Shown one piece after another: positions 30,685-39,882 of a DNA stretch of 64,000 bases. The notes under the pieces were generated by a model. That model saw only the letters and a list, made by a program, of their open reading frames with translations. It ran no database searches and was not told the DNA's origin. Origin of the DNA: JACIYW01 sp014359745. GTDB lineage: Bacteria; Pseudomonadota; Alphaproteobacteria; Rhodobacterales; Rhodobacteraceae. How positions within the stretch are numbered: position 1 is the stretch's first letter; every line of letters begins with the position of its first letter. The translations under genes were made by a program, and so were the position numbers. The DNA is taken from NCBI GenBank assembly GCA_050433985.1, contig JBNPWE010000001.1, forward strand, positions 248,001 through 312,000, read 5' to 3'.

Positions 30685-31436
30685 CGCGACACCTTGGTCT
30701 TTGGCGGTTCGGGCCGTGCGCGATAGCGCGCGCCTTTCCACCACAGCCGCAAGGCCTGCCAATGGATCAGCCCCAGCACCCGCCGCGACCCGAACGGCCT
30801 GCGCAGCGCCGCGCGCAGGATCGCGGCGTTGGTCAGCGGGCGGCGCGGGCCGGTCAGCGTGGCCACCAGCCGTTCATCGCCGCTGCGATAGGCAATGCGG
30901 ATGGCGATCGCATCAGCGCGGATATCGAAGCGAAAGCTGTACTCTCCGGTCAGCGGCTGAAACGGCGAGACGTGGAATATCTTTTGCGCGCCCAGCGTAT
31001 CCGCCGCCCCGATCGGGCGCAGATCGTCGTGATGGCACAGATAGGAATGCCGGTCGCCAAAGGTGTTCGTCACCTCGGCGATCACCACCTTCAACGCGCC
31101 CGCCCGGTCATGGCACAGCCAGAAGCTGACCGGATTGAACACATGGCCAAGCACCCGTGGCTGCGCCAGCAACCAAAGCGCGCCGCCCGGATCGATGGCC
31201 TGTGCGGCCAGCACCTCGCGCACCCAGGCAGCCCCGCGCCCCCGGCCCGGCGCGCCGCCATGATCCGCGTCGCGCAGCGAAAACAGCGCCGTCCGGTTGT
31301 GCCCGAACAAAACCGGGCCGGTGGCCGGGCGTTCGGCATCCAGCATCAGGTAATCGACCGAATAGCGAAACGCATGATCCACCGCCCCGTGGCGACCATG
31401 AAAGGTTTCGCCCGCGACATGATCGGGGCGCGTCAT
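30681..31436 (-). CDS. DUF1365 family protein
   Basis: A 251-residue protein of the DUF1365 family, often annotated as a plasmid partition or fatty-acid-modification protein. Hallmarks include HAFRYSVDYLMLD, VLGHVFNPVSFWLC and FGDRHSYLCH. In Rhodobacter sphaeroides the homologue beside rpoE-chrR is reported to take part, with the flavin oxidoreductase, in furan fatty acid formation. The ATG at 31436 overlaps the oxidoreductase stop by four bases. No cyclopropane-synthase-like methyltransferase is found nearby, so that step would have to be encoded elsewhere. Confidence 0.85.
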   Translation of the reverse strand: MTRPDHVAGETFHGRHGAVDHAFRYSVDYLMLDAERPATGPVLFGHNRTALFSLRDADHGGAPGRGRGAAWVREVLAAQAIDPGGALWLLAQPRVLGHVFNPVSFWLCHDRAGALKVVIAEVTNTFGDRHSYLCHHDDLRPIGAADTLGAQKIFHVSPFQPLTGEYSFRFDIRADAIAIRIAYRSGDERLVATLTGPRRPLTNAAILRAALRRPFGSRRVLGLIHWQALRLWWKGARYRARPEPPKTKVSR

Positions 31437-32734
31437 GCCGCCGCCCGCCGCGCGGCACCGCGTCGCGCTATGGCGCGGGCCACATCGACCGCGCTGGCAA
31501 AGCCATCTTCGTGAAAGCCGTTGCGCATCCAGGCCCCGCAAAACCAGGTGCCGCGCTGCCCGTTCAGCGCCCGTATATCCTGTTGCGCCTGCAAGGCGGC
31601 AACGTCAAACACCGGATGGTGGAATGTGACCTCATCATGAATCAGATCCTCGCGGATCTGGCGGGTGCCGTTCAGCGTCACGAACAACGGATCATCCTGC
31701 GGGATCGGTTGCAGCGAATTCATCCAATAGGTCAGATCGATGCGGTCCGATCGCTTGCCCGCCTCTTCGGTATACACCCAGCTTGCCCAAGCCGCCCGGC
31801 GCCTTGGCATGACCGATGCATCGGCATGCAGGACGGCCCGGTTCGGCTGATACCGCACCGCCGCCAGCGCCCGCGCCTCATCGGGCGCGGCATCGGCAAG
31901 CAGGCGCAGCGTGTCGTCTGCATGGGTGGCAAACACCACCTCGTCGAACGGCTCTGCCGGGGCGGCATGGGTCTTTACCTCTACCCCCGCCCTGGTGCGG
32001 TGAACGGCCTGTACCGGGGTGAACATGCGCAATTCCACCCCCGCCGCCACCAGCGCGCGTTCAAGACGCCGCACATATTGCACCGAACCGCCCTGAACGG
32101 TGTACCACTGATGTTGGCCGGTGTGGCTGAGCAAGGCGTGGTTTTCGAAAAACCGCACCAGCGCCTCGGCCGGGAAATCAAGGATCTGTTCAACCGGGGT
32201 TGACCAGATCGCGCCCGACAGGGGCAACAGATAGTAATCGCGAAACCACGCGCCGGTGCCCAGCCGATCCAGCAATTCCCGCAGGGTCAGCGACGGATCG
32301 TCCACCGCCGCGCGGGCCCGCGCATTGAAGCGCAGCACATCGCGCAGCATCCGCAGGAACCGCGGATTGACCGCGTTGCGCTTTTGCGCGAACAGCGCCG
32401 CAAGCGTGCTGAACCCGTATTCCAGCCGCCCCCCGTCGATCGAGGCACCAAAGCTCATATCGCTTTTGACCACGGGCACATCAAGATCGTCAAACAGCGC
32501 GCAAAGGTTGGGATAGTTCACCCGGTTGAACACGATGAACCCGGTATCAACCGGCTGATCGCCGCGCTTGCCCGCGATCACGGTGCGGGCATGGCCGCCA
32601 AGGCGGGCCAGCGCCTCGAACATCACCACCTGGTGCCCGGCGGTGGAAAGCAGGCGCGCGGCGGCGAGGCCCGAAATGCCCCCCCCGATCACGGCGATAC
32701 GTCTGGGGCGGGCGGCAGCGGCGGTGACGGTCAT
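31433..32734 (-). CDS. FAD-dependent amine-oxidase-type oxidoreductase
   Basis: A 433-residue flavoprotein with the dinucleotide fold RIAVIGGGISGLAAARLL near residues 12-29. The block VDTGFIVFNRVNYPNL is characteristic of the group annotated as cyclopropane/unsaturated fatty acid oxidoreductases, and GTWFCGAWMRNGFHEDG is the C-terminal FAD contact. It is the first gene of the leftward operon and is divergent from rpoE. The ATG at 32734 is chosen because the longer open frame overlaps the sigma factor promoter region. The likely role is modification of membrane fatty acids under singlet-oxygen stress, inferred from R. sphaeroides. Confidence 0.88.
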   Translation of the reverse strand: MTVTAAAARPRRIAVIGGGISGLAAARLLSTAGHQVVMFEALARLGGHARTVIAGKRGDQPVDTGFIVFNRVNYPNLCALFDDLDVPVVKSDMSFGASIDGGRLEYGFSTLAALFAQKRNAVNPRFLRMLRDVLRFNARARAAVDDPSLTLRELLDRLGTGAWFRDYYLLPLSGAIWSTPVEQILDFPAEALVRFFENHALLSHTGQHQWYTVQGGSVQYVRRLERALVAAGVELRMFTPVQAVHRTRAGVEVKTHAAPAEPFDEVVFATHADDTLRLLADAAPDEARALAAVRYQPNRAVLHADASVMPRRRAAWASWVYTEEAGKRSDRIDLTYWMNSLQPIPQDDPLFVTLNGTRQIREDLIHDEVTFHHPVFDVAALQAQQDIRALNGQRGTWFCGAWMRNGFHEDGFASAVDVARAIARRGAARRAAA

Positions 32735-32828
32735 GCTGTTCTTTCCTGTGGGTGGCCCGATCCGGGGTTCAGACCTGTTACGCGGCGCGGGCCGAAACGG
32801 ATTAACAAAAACAATATGATCAACGCGG

Positions 32829-32857
32829 TGATCCGCCCGGCCACCCGCAGCGTAGAC
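32829..32857 (+). promoter_or_regulatory. Tentative RpoE-type promoter for rpoE-chrR
   Basis: TGATC at 32829-32833 is followed after 19 bases by TAGAC at 32853-32857, loosely fitting the Rhodobacter RpoE pattern TGATC-N18-TAAGA. A GATCA at 32818-32822 gives a second TGATC facing the leftward operon, but with no clear -10. The match is imperfect. Confidence 0.25.
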
Positions 32858-32972
32858 AGGGCATGTAGTCGCCACACCGCGGCCCGAACGACCTGCGATT
32901 TTCGCAGTGCATCGGTCGCCACCGCCCCTTATGCTTTCGGGTAACGGATATCGAAAGGCACAGGACAGGAAC

Positions 32973-33521
32973 GTGACGGAACGGGCGGGCGCGCAAGACG
33001 ACTGGAACGACCTGATGATGCGGATACGCGATGATCGGGACATGGCGGCGTTTGCCGACGTGTTCCGGCATTACGCCCCGCGGGTGAAGGGGTTCTTGAT
33101 GAAATCCGGGGCTGGCAGCGCGCTGGCCGAAGAACTGACGCAGGATGTGATGGCAACCGTTTGGCACAAGGCAAACCAGTTTGATCCCGAACGCGCCGGG
33201 GTGGCGACCTGGATCTTTACCATCGCGCGCAACCGCCGCATCGACGCCTTGCGCAAATCCCGCCGCCCCGAACCCGAGGATCTGCCCTGGGGCCCCGAAC
33301 CCGAACCCGATCAGGCCGACGCGATCAGCCTGCAACAGGAAACCAGACGGCTGGGCGCCGCACTTGCCGCCCTGCCCAAAGCGCAACGAGACCTGATCGA
33401 GCGCGCCTATTTCGGCGACCTGTCGCACAGCGAAATTGCCGCCGAAACCGGCCTGCCACTTGGCACGATCAAATCCAGACTCAGGCTGGCGCTGGAAAAA
33501 CTGCGCCACAAGATGTCGTAA
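32973..33521 (+). CDS. rpoE: ECF sigma factor RpoE (ChrR-controlled, group ECF11)
   Basis: A 182-residue ECF sigma factor closely resembling Rhodobacter sphaeroides RpoE. Region 2 contains FRHYAPRVKGFLMKSG and TWIFTIARNRRIDALRKS, and region 4 contains ERAYFGDLSHSEIAAETG and LGTIKSRLRLALEKLR. The GTG at 32973 with GGACAGGAAC upstream matches the known N-terminus; the ATG-initiated frame further upstream is less likely. Nine bases later comes its anti-sigma factor gene chrR. It should drive the response to singlet oxygen, including the divergent operon. Confidence 0.93.
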   Translation: MTERAGAQDDWNDLMMRIRDDRDMAAFADVFRHYAPRVKGFLMKSGAGSALAEELTQDVMATVWHKANQFDPERAGVATWIFTIARNRRIDALRKSRRPEPEDLPWGPEPEPDQADAISLQQETRRLGAALAALPKAQRDLIERAYFGDLSHSEIAAETGLPLGTIKSRLRLALEKLRHKMS

Positions 33522-33530
33522 GGTATCACG

Positions 33531-34199
33531 ATGACCATAACCCACCACCTTTCAGAACCGCTTGTGATGGCCTATGCGGCGGGCACCCTGCCCGAGGCGT
33601 TCAGCCTGGTCGTTGCCACCCACATTTCGCTTTGCGATGAATGCCGCGCCCGGCTTGGCGCCCATGAAGCCTTGGGCGGCGCGATCCTGGATGCGGTGCT
33701 GGACGCAAAGGATGCCGCGGCGCCCGCGTCCCTTGCCCCTGACAGCCTTGCGGCCACCATCGCCCGGATCAAGGCGATGGATCGCACCCCACCCACGCCG
33801 CCACGGCCCCCGCGCACCGGGCTTTTCCCCGCGCCGCTACGCGATTACGCGGGTGACGGGCCGGAGGCGGTGAAATGGCGCCGCGTGGGGGGCGGTGTAC
33901 GACAGGCGATCCTGCCGACCGGGCGCGGGGCGACGGTGCGGCTTTTGCACATCCCGGCGGGCAGTTCGGTGCCCGATCACGGCCATCGCGGAACCGAACT
34001 GACGCTGGTGTTGCAAGGCGCGTTCCGCGATGACAGCGCCCGCTTTGGCCCCGGCGATCTTGAAATCGCCGATCAGTCGGTCGAACACACCCCGGTGGCC
34101 GAAGCAGGGCCGGATTGCATCTGCCTGGCCGCGACCGATGCACCGCTGCGCTTCAACGCGCTGTTGCCCCGGATCGCGCAGCGGTTCCTGCGGATCTGA
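33531..34199 (+). CDS. chrR: Zinc anti-sigma factor ChrR
   Basis: A 222-residue anti-sigma factor. The zinc-binding residues of the N-terminal ASD are conserved at the same positions as in R. sphaeroides: His6, His31, Cys35 and Cys38 (block VATHISLCDEC). The C-terminal half is a cupin domain with SVPDHGHRGTELTLVLQG and the later EHTP. ChrR holds RpoE inactive until singlet oxygen triggers release. It follows rpoE by nine bases. A weak GCGGGT/ACCCGC hairpin and a dispersed repeat lie after the stop. Confidence 0.94.
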   Translation: MTITHHLSEPLVMAYAAGTLPEAFSLVVATHISLCDECRARLGAHEALGGAILDAVLDAKDAAAPASLAPDSLAATIARIKAMDRTPPTPPRPPRTGLFPAPLRDYAGDGPEAVKWRRVGGGVRQAILPTGRGATVRLLHIPAGSSVPDHGHRGTELTLVLQGAFRDDSARFGPGDLEIADQSVEHTPVAEAGPDCICLAATDAPLRFNALLPRIAQRFLRI

Positions 34200-34230
34200 C
34201 GCGGGTTGCAGCCCATCAGACCCGCGGCTT

Positions 34231-34302
34231 GACCACCCAGAAAACGCTGTTTGGTTTCATCTTGGAATAAATACGCATCTTCCGCGCCCGCCGTACGCGC
34301 GC
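34231..34302 (-). repeat. Dispersed GAGTATTT repeat, copy c
   Basis: On the minus strand GCGCGCGTACGGCGGGCGCGG leads into GCGTATTTATTCCAAGATGAAA and a tail CAGCGTTTTCTGGGTGGTC. The lead block is shared with copies b and d and the tail with copies d and e. It begins 12 bases after the pncB stop, in the same orientation. Confidence 0.7.
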
Positions 34303-34314
34303 GGGTCGGGGCGA

Positions 34315-35607
34315 TCAGACCAGAACCTCCCGCGCCTGCTGCGCGCCGACGCCGAACACCCGCTTGTAACGCGCCACCTCATCGGCCGGCCCCATGGCCT
34401 TGTTGGGGTTGTCCGACAGCTTGACGGTCGGCCGACCGTTGGCGCTGATTGCCTTGCACACCAGCGAAAACGGCGCCAGCGCATCCCCCGCGACAAGACC
34501 GCGGAAATCATTGGTCAGCAAGGTACCCCAGCCGAAACTGACCTTGACGCGCCCGAAGAAACGCGCGTAAAGCGCCTCGATCTGATCAACGTCAAGCCCG
34601 TCGGAAAAGATCACCAGTTTCTTGCGCGGGTCTTCGCCGCGTTCCTGCCACCAGCGGATCGCGGCTTCGGCCCCCGCGACCGGATCGCCGCTGTCGATGC
34701 GCATCCCGGTCCAGCCCGCCAACCAGTCGGGGGCATTGCGCAGGAATCCTTCGGTGCCGAATGTATCGGGCAGGATGATGCGCAGATTGCCTTCATGTTC
34801 TTCCTGCCAGTCGGCCAGAACCCTGTATGGGGCCTTTGCCAGCTCTTCATCGTCTTCGGCCAGCGCGGCATAGACCATCGGCAATTCGTGGGCGTTGGTG
34901 CCGATCGCCTCCACCTCGCGGCGCATGGCGATCAGGCAATTCGATGTGCCGATGAAACGGCTGCCCAGCCCCTCGTGCAGCGCCTGCACACAGAGATCCT
35001 GCCACAGAAAGGAATGCCGTCGCCGGGTGCCGAAATCGGCAAGCCGCAGCCGGTCGATGCTGCGCAGCCGTTCGACCTTTTCCCAAAGCTTGGTGATGGC
35101 GCGGGCATAAAGCACCTGCAACTCGAACCGGCCCATGCCGTGCATCACCGCGCGCGACCGCAGTTCCATCAGCACCGCAAGGGCGGGGATTTCCCACAGC
35201 ATCACCTCGTGCCACAGGCCCTTGAACGTCAGCTCGTATTGCCCGTCGCGCTTTTCCAGGTGATAGGGCGGCAGGCGCATCCCCTCGAACCAGGTCATGA
35301 AATCGGGGCTGAACATCTGGCGTTTGCCATAGAACGTGTTGCCGCGCAGAAACGTGGATTCGCCCCGCGACAGCGACAGGGTGCGGATATGGTCAAGCTG
35401 CTCGCGCAGCGCGCCCTCATCGACGATATCGGCAAGCCGGATTGTCCGCGTCCGGTTGATCAGGCTGAAACCGACATGCGTGTCGGGTTTGTTGCGAAAC
35501 ACCGACTGGCACATCAGCAGCTTGTAGAAATCCGTGTCGATCAGGGACCGCACAATCGGGTCGATCTTCCATTTGTGGTTGTAAACCCGTGTCGCAATCT
35601 CGGCCAT
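34315..35607 (-). CDS. pncB: Nicotinate phosphoribosyltransferase
   Basis: A 430-residue enzyme converting nicotinate and PRPP to NaMN in NAD salvage. Family blocks are TDFYKLLMCQSVF near the N-terminus, FGTRRRHSFLWQ with the phosphorylatable His, FIGTSNCLIAM and RIDSGDPVAGAE, and KVSFGWGTLLTNDF toward the C-terminus. The nicotinamidase gene pncA lies 2.5 kb upstream on the same strand with a hybrid kinase gene between, so NAD salvage genes are grouped loosely. A dispersed repeat follows directly. Confidence 0.95.
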   Translation of the reverse strand: MAEIATRVYNHKWKIDPIVRSLIDTDFYKLLMCQSVFRNKPDTHVGFSLINRTRTIRLADIVDEGALREQLDHIRTLSLSRGESTFLRGNTFYGKRQMFSPDFMTWFEGMRLPPYHLEKRDGQYELTFKGLWHEVMLWEIPALAVLMELRSRAVMHGMGRFELQVLYARAITKLWEKVERLRSIDRLRLADFGTRRRHSFLWQDLCVQALHEGLGSRFIGTSNCLIAMRREVEAIGTNAHELPMVYAALAEDDEELAKAPYRVLADWQEEHEGNLRIILPDTFGTEGFLRNAPDWLAGWTGMRIDSGDPVAGAEAAIRWWQERGEDPRKKLVIFSDGLDVDQIEALYARFFGRVKVSFGWGTLLTNDFRGLVAGDALAPFSLVCKAISANGRPTVKLSDNPNKAMGPADEVARYKRVFGVGAQQAREVLV

Positions 35608-35705
35608 GAAGCGCCTCCTGTATCAGGGCCTTGTAAGCGGCGGCGCGCCCCTTGGTCAAAGACAGATTTGCCCGGACAGGGCGATACCCTGGCCACCGCC
35701 ACCCG

Positions 35706-38075
35706 TCAGGCCCCGGTTCCTGCGGTTTTCCGATCGTCCGCCGTCCCGTCAAGGTGGCCAGCCGCCACCGGGGATTCGTAGCGCATCACCATCGCCACCA
35801 GATCGGCTTTTGCAACCGGTTTGGTCAGGAAATCGTCGCAGCCCGCGTTCAGACAATCGGCGCGGTCGTCATCAAAGGCGTTGGCTGTCAGGGCGATCAC
35901 CGGGCAATGACCGCGCGCGCCATCCTCGGCCTCGATCCGGCGGATCGTTCGGGTGGCTTCCAGCCCGTCCATCACCGGCATCGAGACATCCATCAACACG
36001 ATATCCGGGCGCACCGTGCGAAACAGGGCCACCGCCGCGGCCCCATCGGCGGCGAAATGCAGAACCCGGCCGGGGGCGGCCAGCATCCGGTCGACGATAA
36101 AGGCGTTGGTACGGTTGTCTTCGGCCACCAGAATGACGCTGTTTTCCTTGGCCGCGGCATTGCCGTGGCCCGGCTCCCCCCCCTGGCGCCGCCGCGCGCG
36201 CGCCGGGGCCACCTGCGCGTCTTCTTCCCGCGCGGCGGCGCCCTCGGCCATCGGCAAATCAAGTGACAGCACGAAACAGGTTCCCCGCCCCGGTTCCGAC
36301 GACACGGTGATATCGCCGCCCATCTGCCGCGCCAGCAGCCGCGAGATGGTCAGGCCAAGGCCGGTGCCGCCATAGCGGCGCGAAATCTCGCCATCGGCCT
36401 GGGTGAAACTGTCGAATATCCGGTCGATCCGATCTGGCGCGATGCCTATGCCGGTATCGGCCACGCTGATCGAAACCTGTACGCGCCCACCGGGTTGGGG
36501 CCGCGGAGCGACACGGATCGTCACCTCGCCCTCGCTGGTGAACTTGATGCCGTTGCCGATCAGATTGATCAGGATCTGCCGGATGCGCCCATCGTCGCCC
36601 ACCACCCACGGCAGCGCATCGGGGCAGTGAACCCTGAACGACAGCGCCTTTTTCCCGGCCTCGGGGCGCAACAGATTGACAACCCCCGCCACGCAGGCCC
36701 CCAGATCGAACGGCACCGCATGGATCACCGGATTGCCCGACTGCAACCGCGACAGATCCAGAACGTCGTTGATGATGGTCAGCAGCGCGCGCCCCGATTC
36801 GACGATCGTGTCGACATAAAGCGCCTGATCCTCGGTCATCTGCGTTGTCGACAGCAGTTCGGCGGTCGCGATGACGCCGTTCATCGGGGTTCTGATCTCA
36901 TGGCTCATGGCGGCCAGAAACTGCGATTTGGTCTGCGCCGCGCTCTCGGCCTCGGCGCGGGCGCGGGCCAGTTCCGCCTCACGGTCCTTGGCATCGGTGA
37001 TATCGCGGACAATCGCGATCGTCATCGACAGGTCGCCATCCTCGGCAAAGATCGGCGTCAGGCTGCTTTCCAGCCACATCAGGGCCCCCGCCTTGGTACG
37101 GCTGGGAATTTCGATGCGCAGGGGCGTACGTTCGTCCCGCGCCTTGCTCACCCGCGCCACCGTATCGGGATCGACGCCGCGATTGTAAAGCAGATCGCCG
37201 GGGGTGTTGCCGATGGCCTCTTGCGGGGCATAGCCGGTCAGCCGGGTAAAGGTGTCGTTCACCCATTCGATCTTGCCCTCGGGATCGGTGATGAACACCC
37301 CGTCATTGGCATGTTTGGCGACAAGCGCCAGCATCCTTGACTGCCGCTCATCCTGCCGCTCGGCCGCGCGGGCAAGGGCAAGCTGATGCTTTTCGCGCAA
37401 CAGATCGTGTTCGAACCCGGTGCGCACCCGGTGCATGCGCGACAGGTGCAACACGAACGTCACCGTGACCAGCGCCAGCATCGCGGCCCCGACCAGGAAA
37501 AAACCATTCCCCGGCGACATCGGCTGGGCACCGTCGCGCAGCGTGACATCATGAACCACCACCCCGATCAGGGTCAACGCATAGATCGCCAGACGCATAT
37601 CGGCACCCGCGCGAAAGAACGGGCGCACCACACCGGCATTGATCGCGGTGCCGATCAGAAACGCCACCGCGAAAAACCGCCCGTCCTGAAAAGGTACGAA
37701 AACCCAGCTGAAAACGATGCAGGCGGCGATGGTGATTGCCTGAAAGCCTGCCGTCAGCACCGCCAGGCGCTTGGCAGCGGCCGGAACACGGCCCGGAATC
37801 GTGCCCGACGCATGGCGCCGCCAGATCCGATCCGCCGCCAGGCTGTCAACCCAATCGCCGATCAGCGCCAGCAGGGCCGCAAGGATGCCGACCATCGGGC
37901 TGAAAAAAACCGCCAGGGCAACCGCGCCGAGCGCCGTCACACCTTGCCGAACAACGAACCCCCTGACCCGCCCACGGCAATAGCGCAGGAAAAGCCCGTC
38001 GGGGCTGTTGCGCGCCTCAAAGCTGCGCAAATCGTCCAGGGCCGCCTCGGCCTTTTCCTGCGCTACCTTGATCAT
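35706..38075 (-). CDS. Hybrid histidine kinase (membrane, PAS, HisKA-HATPase, REC)
   Basis: A 789-residue hybrid sensor kinase. The N-terminal 230 residues hold about six membrane helices, followed by a PAS domain (HANDGVFITDPEGKIEWVND). HisKA has SHEIRTPMNG with His392. The catalytic domain has NLIGNGIKFT, ADTGIGIA and GGTGLGLTISRLL. A C-terminal receiver has Asp696 in LMDVSMPVMDG and the TKPV lysine. The start ATG at 38075 has only a weak ribosome-binding site; the longer frame overlaps pncA and is rejected. The signal is unknown and no separate regulator is adjacent. Confidence 0.85.
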   Translation of the reverse strand: MIKVAQEKAEAALDDLRSFEARNSPDGLFLRYCRGRVRGFVVRQGVTALGAVALAVFFSPMVGILAALLALIGDWVDSLAADRIWRRHASGTIPGRVPAAAKRLAVLTAGFQAITIAACIVFSWVFVPFQDGRFFAVAFLIGTAINAGVVRPFFRAGADMRLAIYALTLIGVVVHDVTLRDGAQPMSPGNGFFLVGAAMLALVTVTFVLHLSRMHRVRTGFEHDLLREKHQLALARAAERQDERQSRMLALVAKHANDGVFITDPEGKIEWVNDTFTRLTGYAPQEAIGNTPGDLLYNRGVDPDTVARVSKARDERTPLRIEIPSRTKAGALMWLESSLTPIFAEDGDLSMTIAIVRDITDAKDREAELARARAEAESAAQTKSQFLAAMSHEIRTPMNGVIATAELLSTTQMTEDQALYVDTIVESGRALLTIINDVLDLSRLQSGNPVIHAVPFDLGACVAGVVNLLRPEAGKKALSFRVHCPDALPWVVGDDGRIRQILINLIGNGIKFTSEGEVTIRVAPRPQPGGRVQVSISVADTGIGIAPDRIDRIFDSFTQADGEISRRYGGTGLGLTISRLLARQMGGDITVSSEPGRGTCFVLSLDLPMAEGAAAREEDAQVAPARARRRQGGEPGHGNAAAKENSVILVAEDNRTNAFIVDRMLAAPGRVLHFAADGAAAVALFRTVRPDIVLMDVSMPVMDGLEATRTIRRIEAEDGARGHCPVIALTANAFDDDRADCLNAGCDDFLTKPVAKADLVAMVMRYESPVAAGHLDGTADDRKTAGTGA

Positions 38076-38169
38076 GGCCCCGCCATCACTTTCGTTCAGG
38101 TTTACCGCGCTGTGGTTAAGAAACCCTGTCACCTCAAGACCATTCAAACCCCGCCCGGTCCGGCAGGCC

Positions 38170-38781
38170 CTATCCCCCGACCAAGGCCACCCCGGCGGCC
38201 CGCATCCCTGCGCGCGCCGCCGCCAGTGACCCGTCAAGATCGATCGCCCGGCACGCCCGCGCGTCCACGCTGACACCAAACCCAAGCCGTGCAGCATCCA
38301 GTGCCGAAAACGCAACACAAAAATCCAGTGCCAGCCCCACGATCACCACCTCATCGATGTGCCGCGCGCGCAGATAGCCCTCAAGCCCGGTCGGGGTTGC
38401 GTGATCATTCTCGAAAAACGCCGAATAACTGTCAATCTGGCGCCGGAAGCCTTTTCGAACGATCAGATCGGCGCGATCGGTATCCAGCGCCGGATGGAAC
38501 GCCGCGCCCGCGCTGCCCTGCACGCAATGATCGGGCCACAGAACCTGCGGGCCATAGGGCATCGTTATTACCGAGAACGGATCGGTGCCGGGGTGCTGAC
38601 TGGCAAAAGACGTGTGGTTTGCCGGATGCCAGTCCTGAGTCAGGATCACGGCGGCGAAATCCGCCATCAGCGCGTTGATCCGAGGTACCACCAGGCCCCC
38701 GTCATGCACCGCAAGCGCGCCGCCGGGGCAGAAATCATTCTGCACGTCGATGACCAGCAGTGCCGAAGTGTCCGTTACCAT
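38170..38781 (-). CDS. pncA: Nicotinamidase
   Basis: A 203-residue isochorismatase-fold amidase converting nicotinamide to nicotinate for PncB. Motifs: ALLVIDVQNDFCPGGAL with catalytic Asp, the metal-site residues in DWHPANHTSFASQH, the lysine in VRKGF, and ALDFCVAFSALDA with the nucleophilic Cys. The ATG at 38781 has GGAGG six bases upstream; an in-frame GTG four codons earlier has no good site. It precedes the hybrid kinase and pncB on the same strand. Confidence 0.94.
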   Translation of the reverse strand: MVTDTSALLVIDVQNDFCPGGALAVHDGGLVVPRINALMADFAAVILTQDWHPANHTSFASQHPGTDPFSVITMPYGPQVLWPDHCVQGSAGAAFHPALDTDRADLIVRKGFRRQIDSYSAFFENDHATPTGLEGYLRARHIDEVVIVGLALDFCVAFSALDAARLGFGVSVDARACRAIDLDGSLAAARAGMRAAGVALVGG

Positions 38782-38884
38782 CCTTGCCTCCACCTTTATC
38801 GGGTCGGTTTTGCCGAAAGCCTATCACGGCCCTGCGGCAACGCCACCCTTGCCAAGACAAACTGACTGCGCGTAAGCAGCCCGC

Positions 38885-39808
38885 ATGTTTACCGTCGCCG
38901 CCTTCTATCACTTCGCCCCGCTTGCCGATCCCGCAGCCCTGCGCGCGCCGCTGCTGGCGCTTGGCCATGGCGCCTCACTGCGCGGGTCGATCCTGCTGGC
39001 CCCCGAAGGGATCAACGGCACCGTCGCAGGCCCGGCCGGGGGCATCGCGGCCCTGCTTGCGCATCTGCGCGCCCTGCCGGGATGTGCCACGCTTGTCAGC
39101 AAGGAAAGCGCGGCCCGAACCCAGCCGTTCGGTCGCCTCAAGATCCGCCTGAAACGCGAGATTGTGACGATGGGCCGCCCCGACATCTCTCCTCATGCGG
39201 GCACCGGCACCTATGTCGCGCCCGCCGACTGGAACGCGCTGATCAGCGCCCCCGACGTAGCCGTCATCGACACGCGCAACAGCTATGAGGTGGCGATCGG
39301 CAGCTTCGTCGGCGCGATCGACCCCGGCACCCGTGCCTTTGGGGACTTTCCGGCGTGGTGGGCGGCGCACAAACCCGCCTTCAAAGGCAAGCGCATCGCG
39401 ATGTTCTGCACCGGCGGCATCCGCTGCGAAAAGGCCACGGCACTTTTGCGCAGCGAGGGGGTTGAGGATGTCTATCACCTGCGGGGCGGAATACTGAAAT
39501 ACCTTGAAGAGGTGCCTGCGGATCAAAGCCTGTGGCAAGGCGGCTGTTTCGTGTTTGACCAGCGCGTCGCGGTTGGCCACGGCCTTGTGGCCGATACCGG
39601 CCACAGCCTGTGCCACGCCTGCCGACAACCGCTGACCCCTGCTGACCGCGCCCATCCCGATTACCAGGAAGGCGTGGCCTGCCACCGCTGCGCCGCCGAT
39701 CAGACCGAAACCCAACGCGCAAGGTTTCGCGAACGCCAGCGCCAGATCGATATCGCGCAGGCACGCGGCCAGACCCACCTTGGCCCGCAACCGGCCCCGC
39801 GCCCATAG
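38885..39808 (+). CDS. trhO: tRNA uridine(34) hydroxylase TrhO (rhodanese family)
   Basis: A 307-residue UPF0176/YceA protein. An N-terminal acylphosphatase-like domain (APEGINGTVAG) is followed by a rhodanese domain with AVIDTRNSYEVAIG and the active-site loop FCTGGIRCEKA (Cys175). A C-terminal cysteine-rich part with CHACRQPL and CHRCAADQ follows. TrhO makes 5-hydroxyuridine at the wobble position using O2. The gene is monocistronic; a nested inverted repeat and a dispersed repeat follow its stop. Confidence 0.92.
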   Translation: MFTVAAFYHFAPLADPAALRAPLLALGHGASLRGSILLAPEGINGTVAGPAGGIAALLAHLRALPGCATLVSKESAARTQPFGRLKIRLKREIVTMGRPDISPHAGTGTYVAPADWNALISAPDVAVIDTRNSYEVAIGSFVGAIDPGTRAFGDFPAWWAAHKPAFKGKRIAMFCTGGIRCEKATALLRSEGVEDVYHLRGGILKYLEEVPADQSLWQGGCFVFDQRVAVGHGLVADTGHSLCHACRQPLTPADRAHPDYQEGVACHRCAADQTETQRARFRERQRQIDIAQARGQTHLGPQPAPRP

Positions 39809-39824
39809 CCACCGCTTTCGGATT

Positions 39825-39879
39825 TCATGGCAAAATCTGCCTTCAAGCGGATTTCCGCAAGTGGGGTTCATTGCCATGA
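39825..39879 (+). other. Nested inverted repeat downstream of trhO
   Basis: TCATGGCAA (39825-39833) is exactly complementary to TTGCCATGA (39871-39879). Inside lies a second hairpin GCGGA-TT-TCCGC (39847-39858). It starts 17 bases after the trhO stop and ends just before dispersed repeat copy d. It could fold as a structured 3' UTR or small RNA; no T-run follows. Confidence 0.5.
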
Positions 39880-39882
39880 CCG

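Noticed and set aside
32735..32972. A clear RpoE promoter expected in both directions between the lipid operon and rpoE
   Set aside because: Only imperfect TGATC-based matches were found, so just one tentative site was listed.
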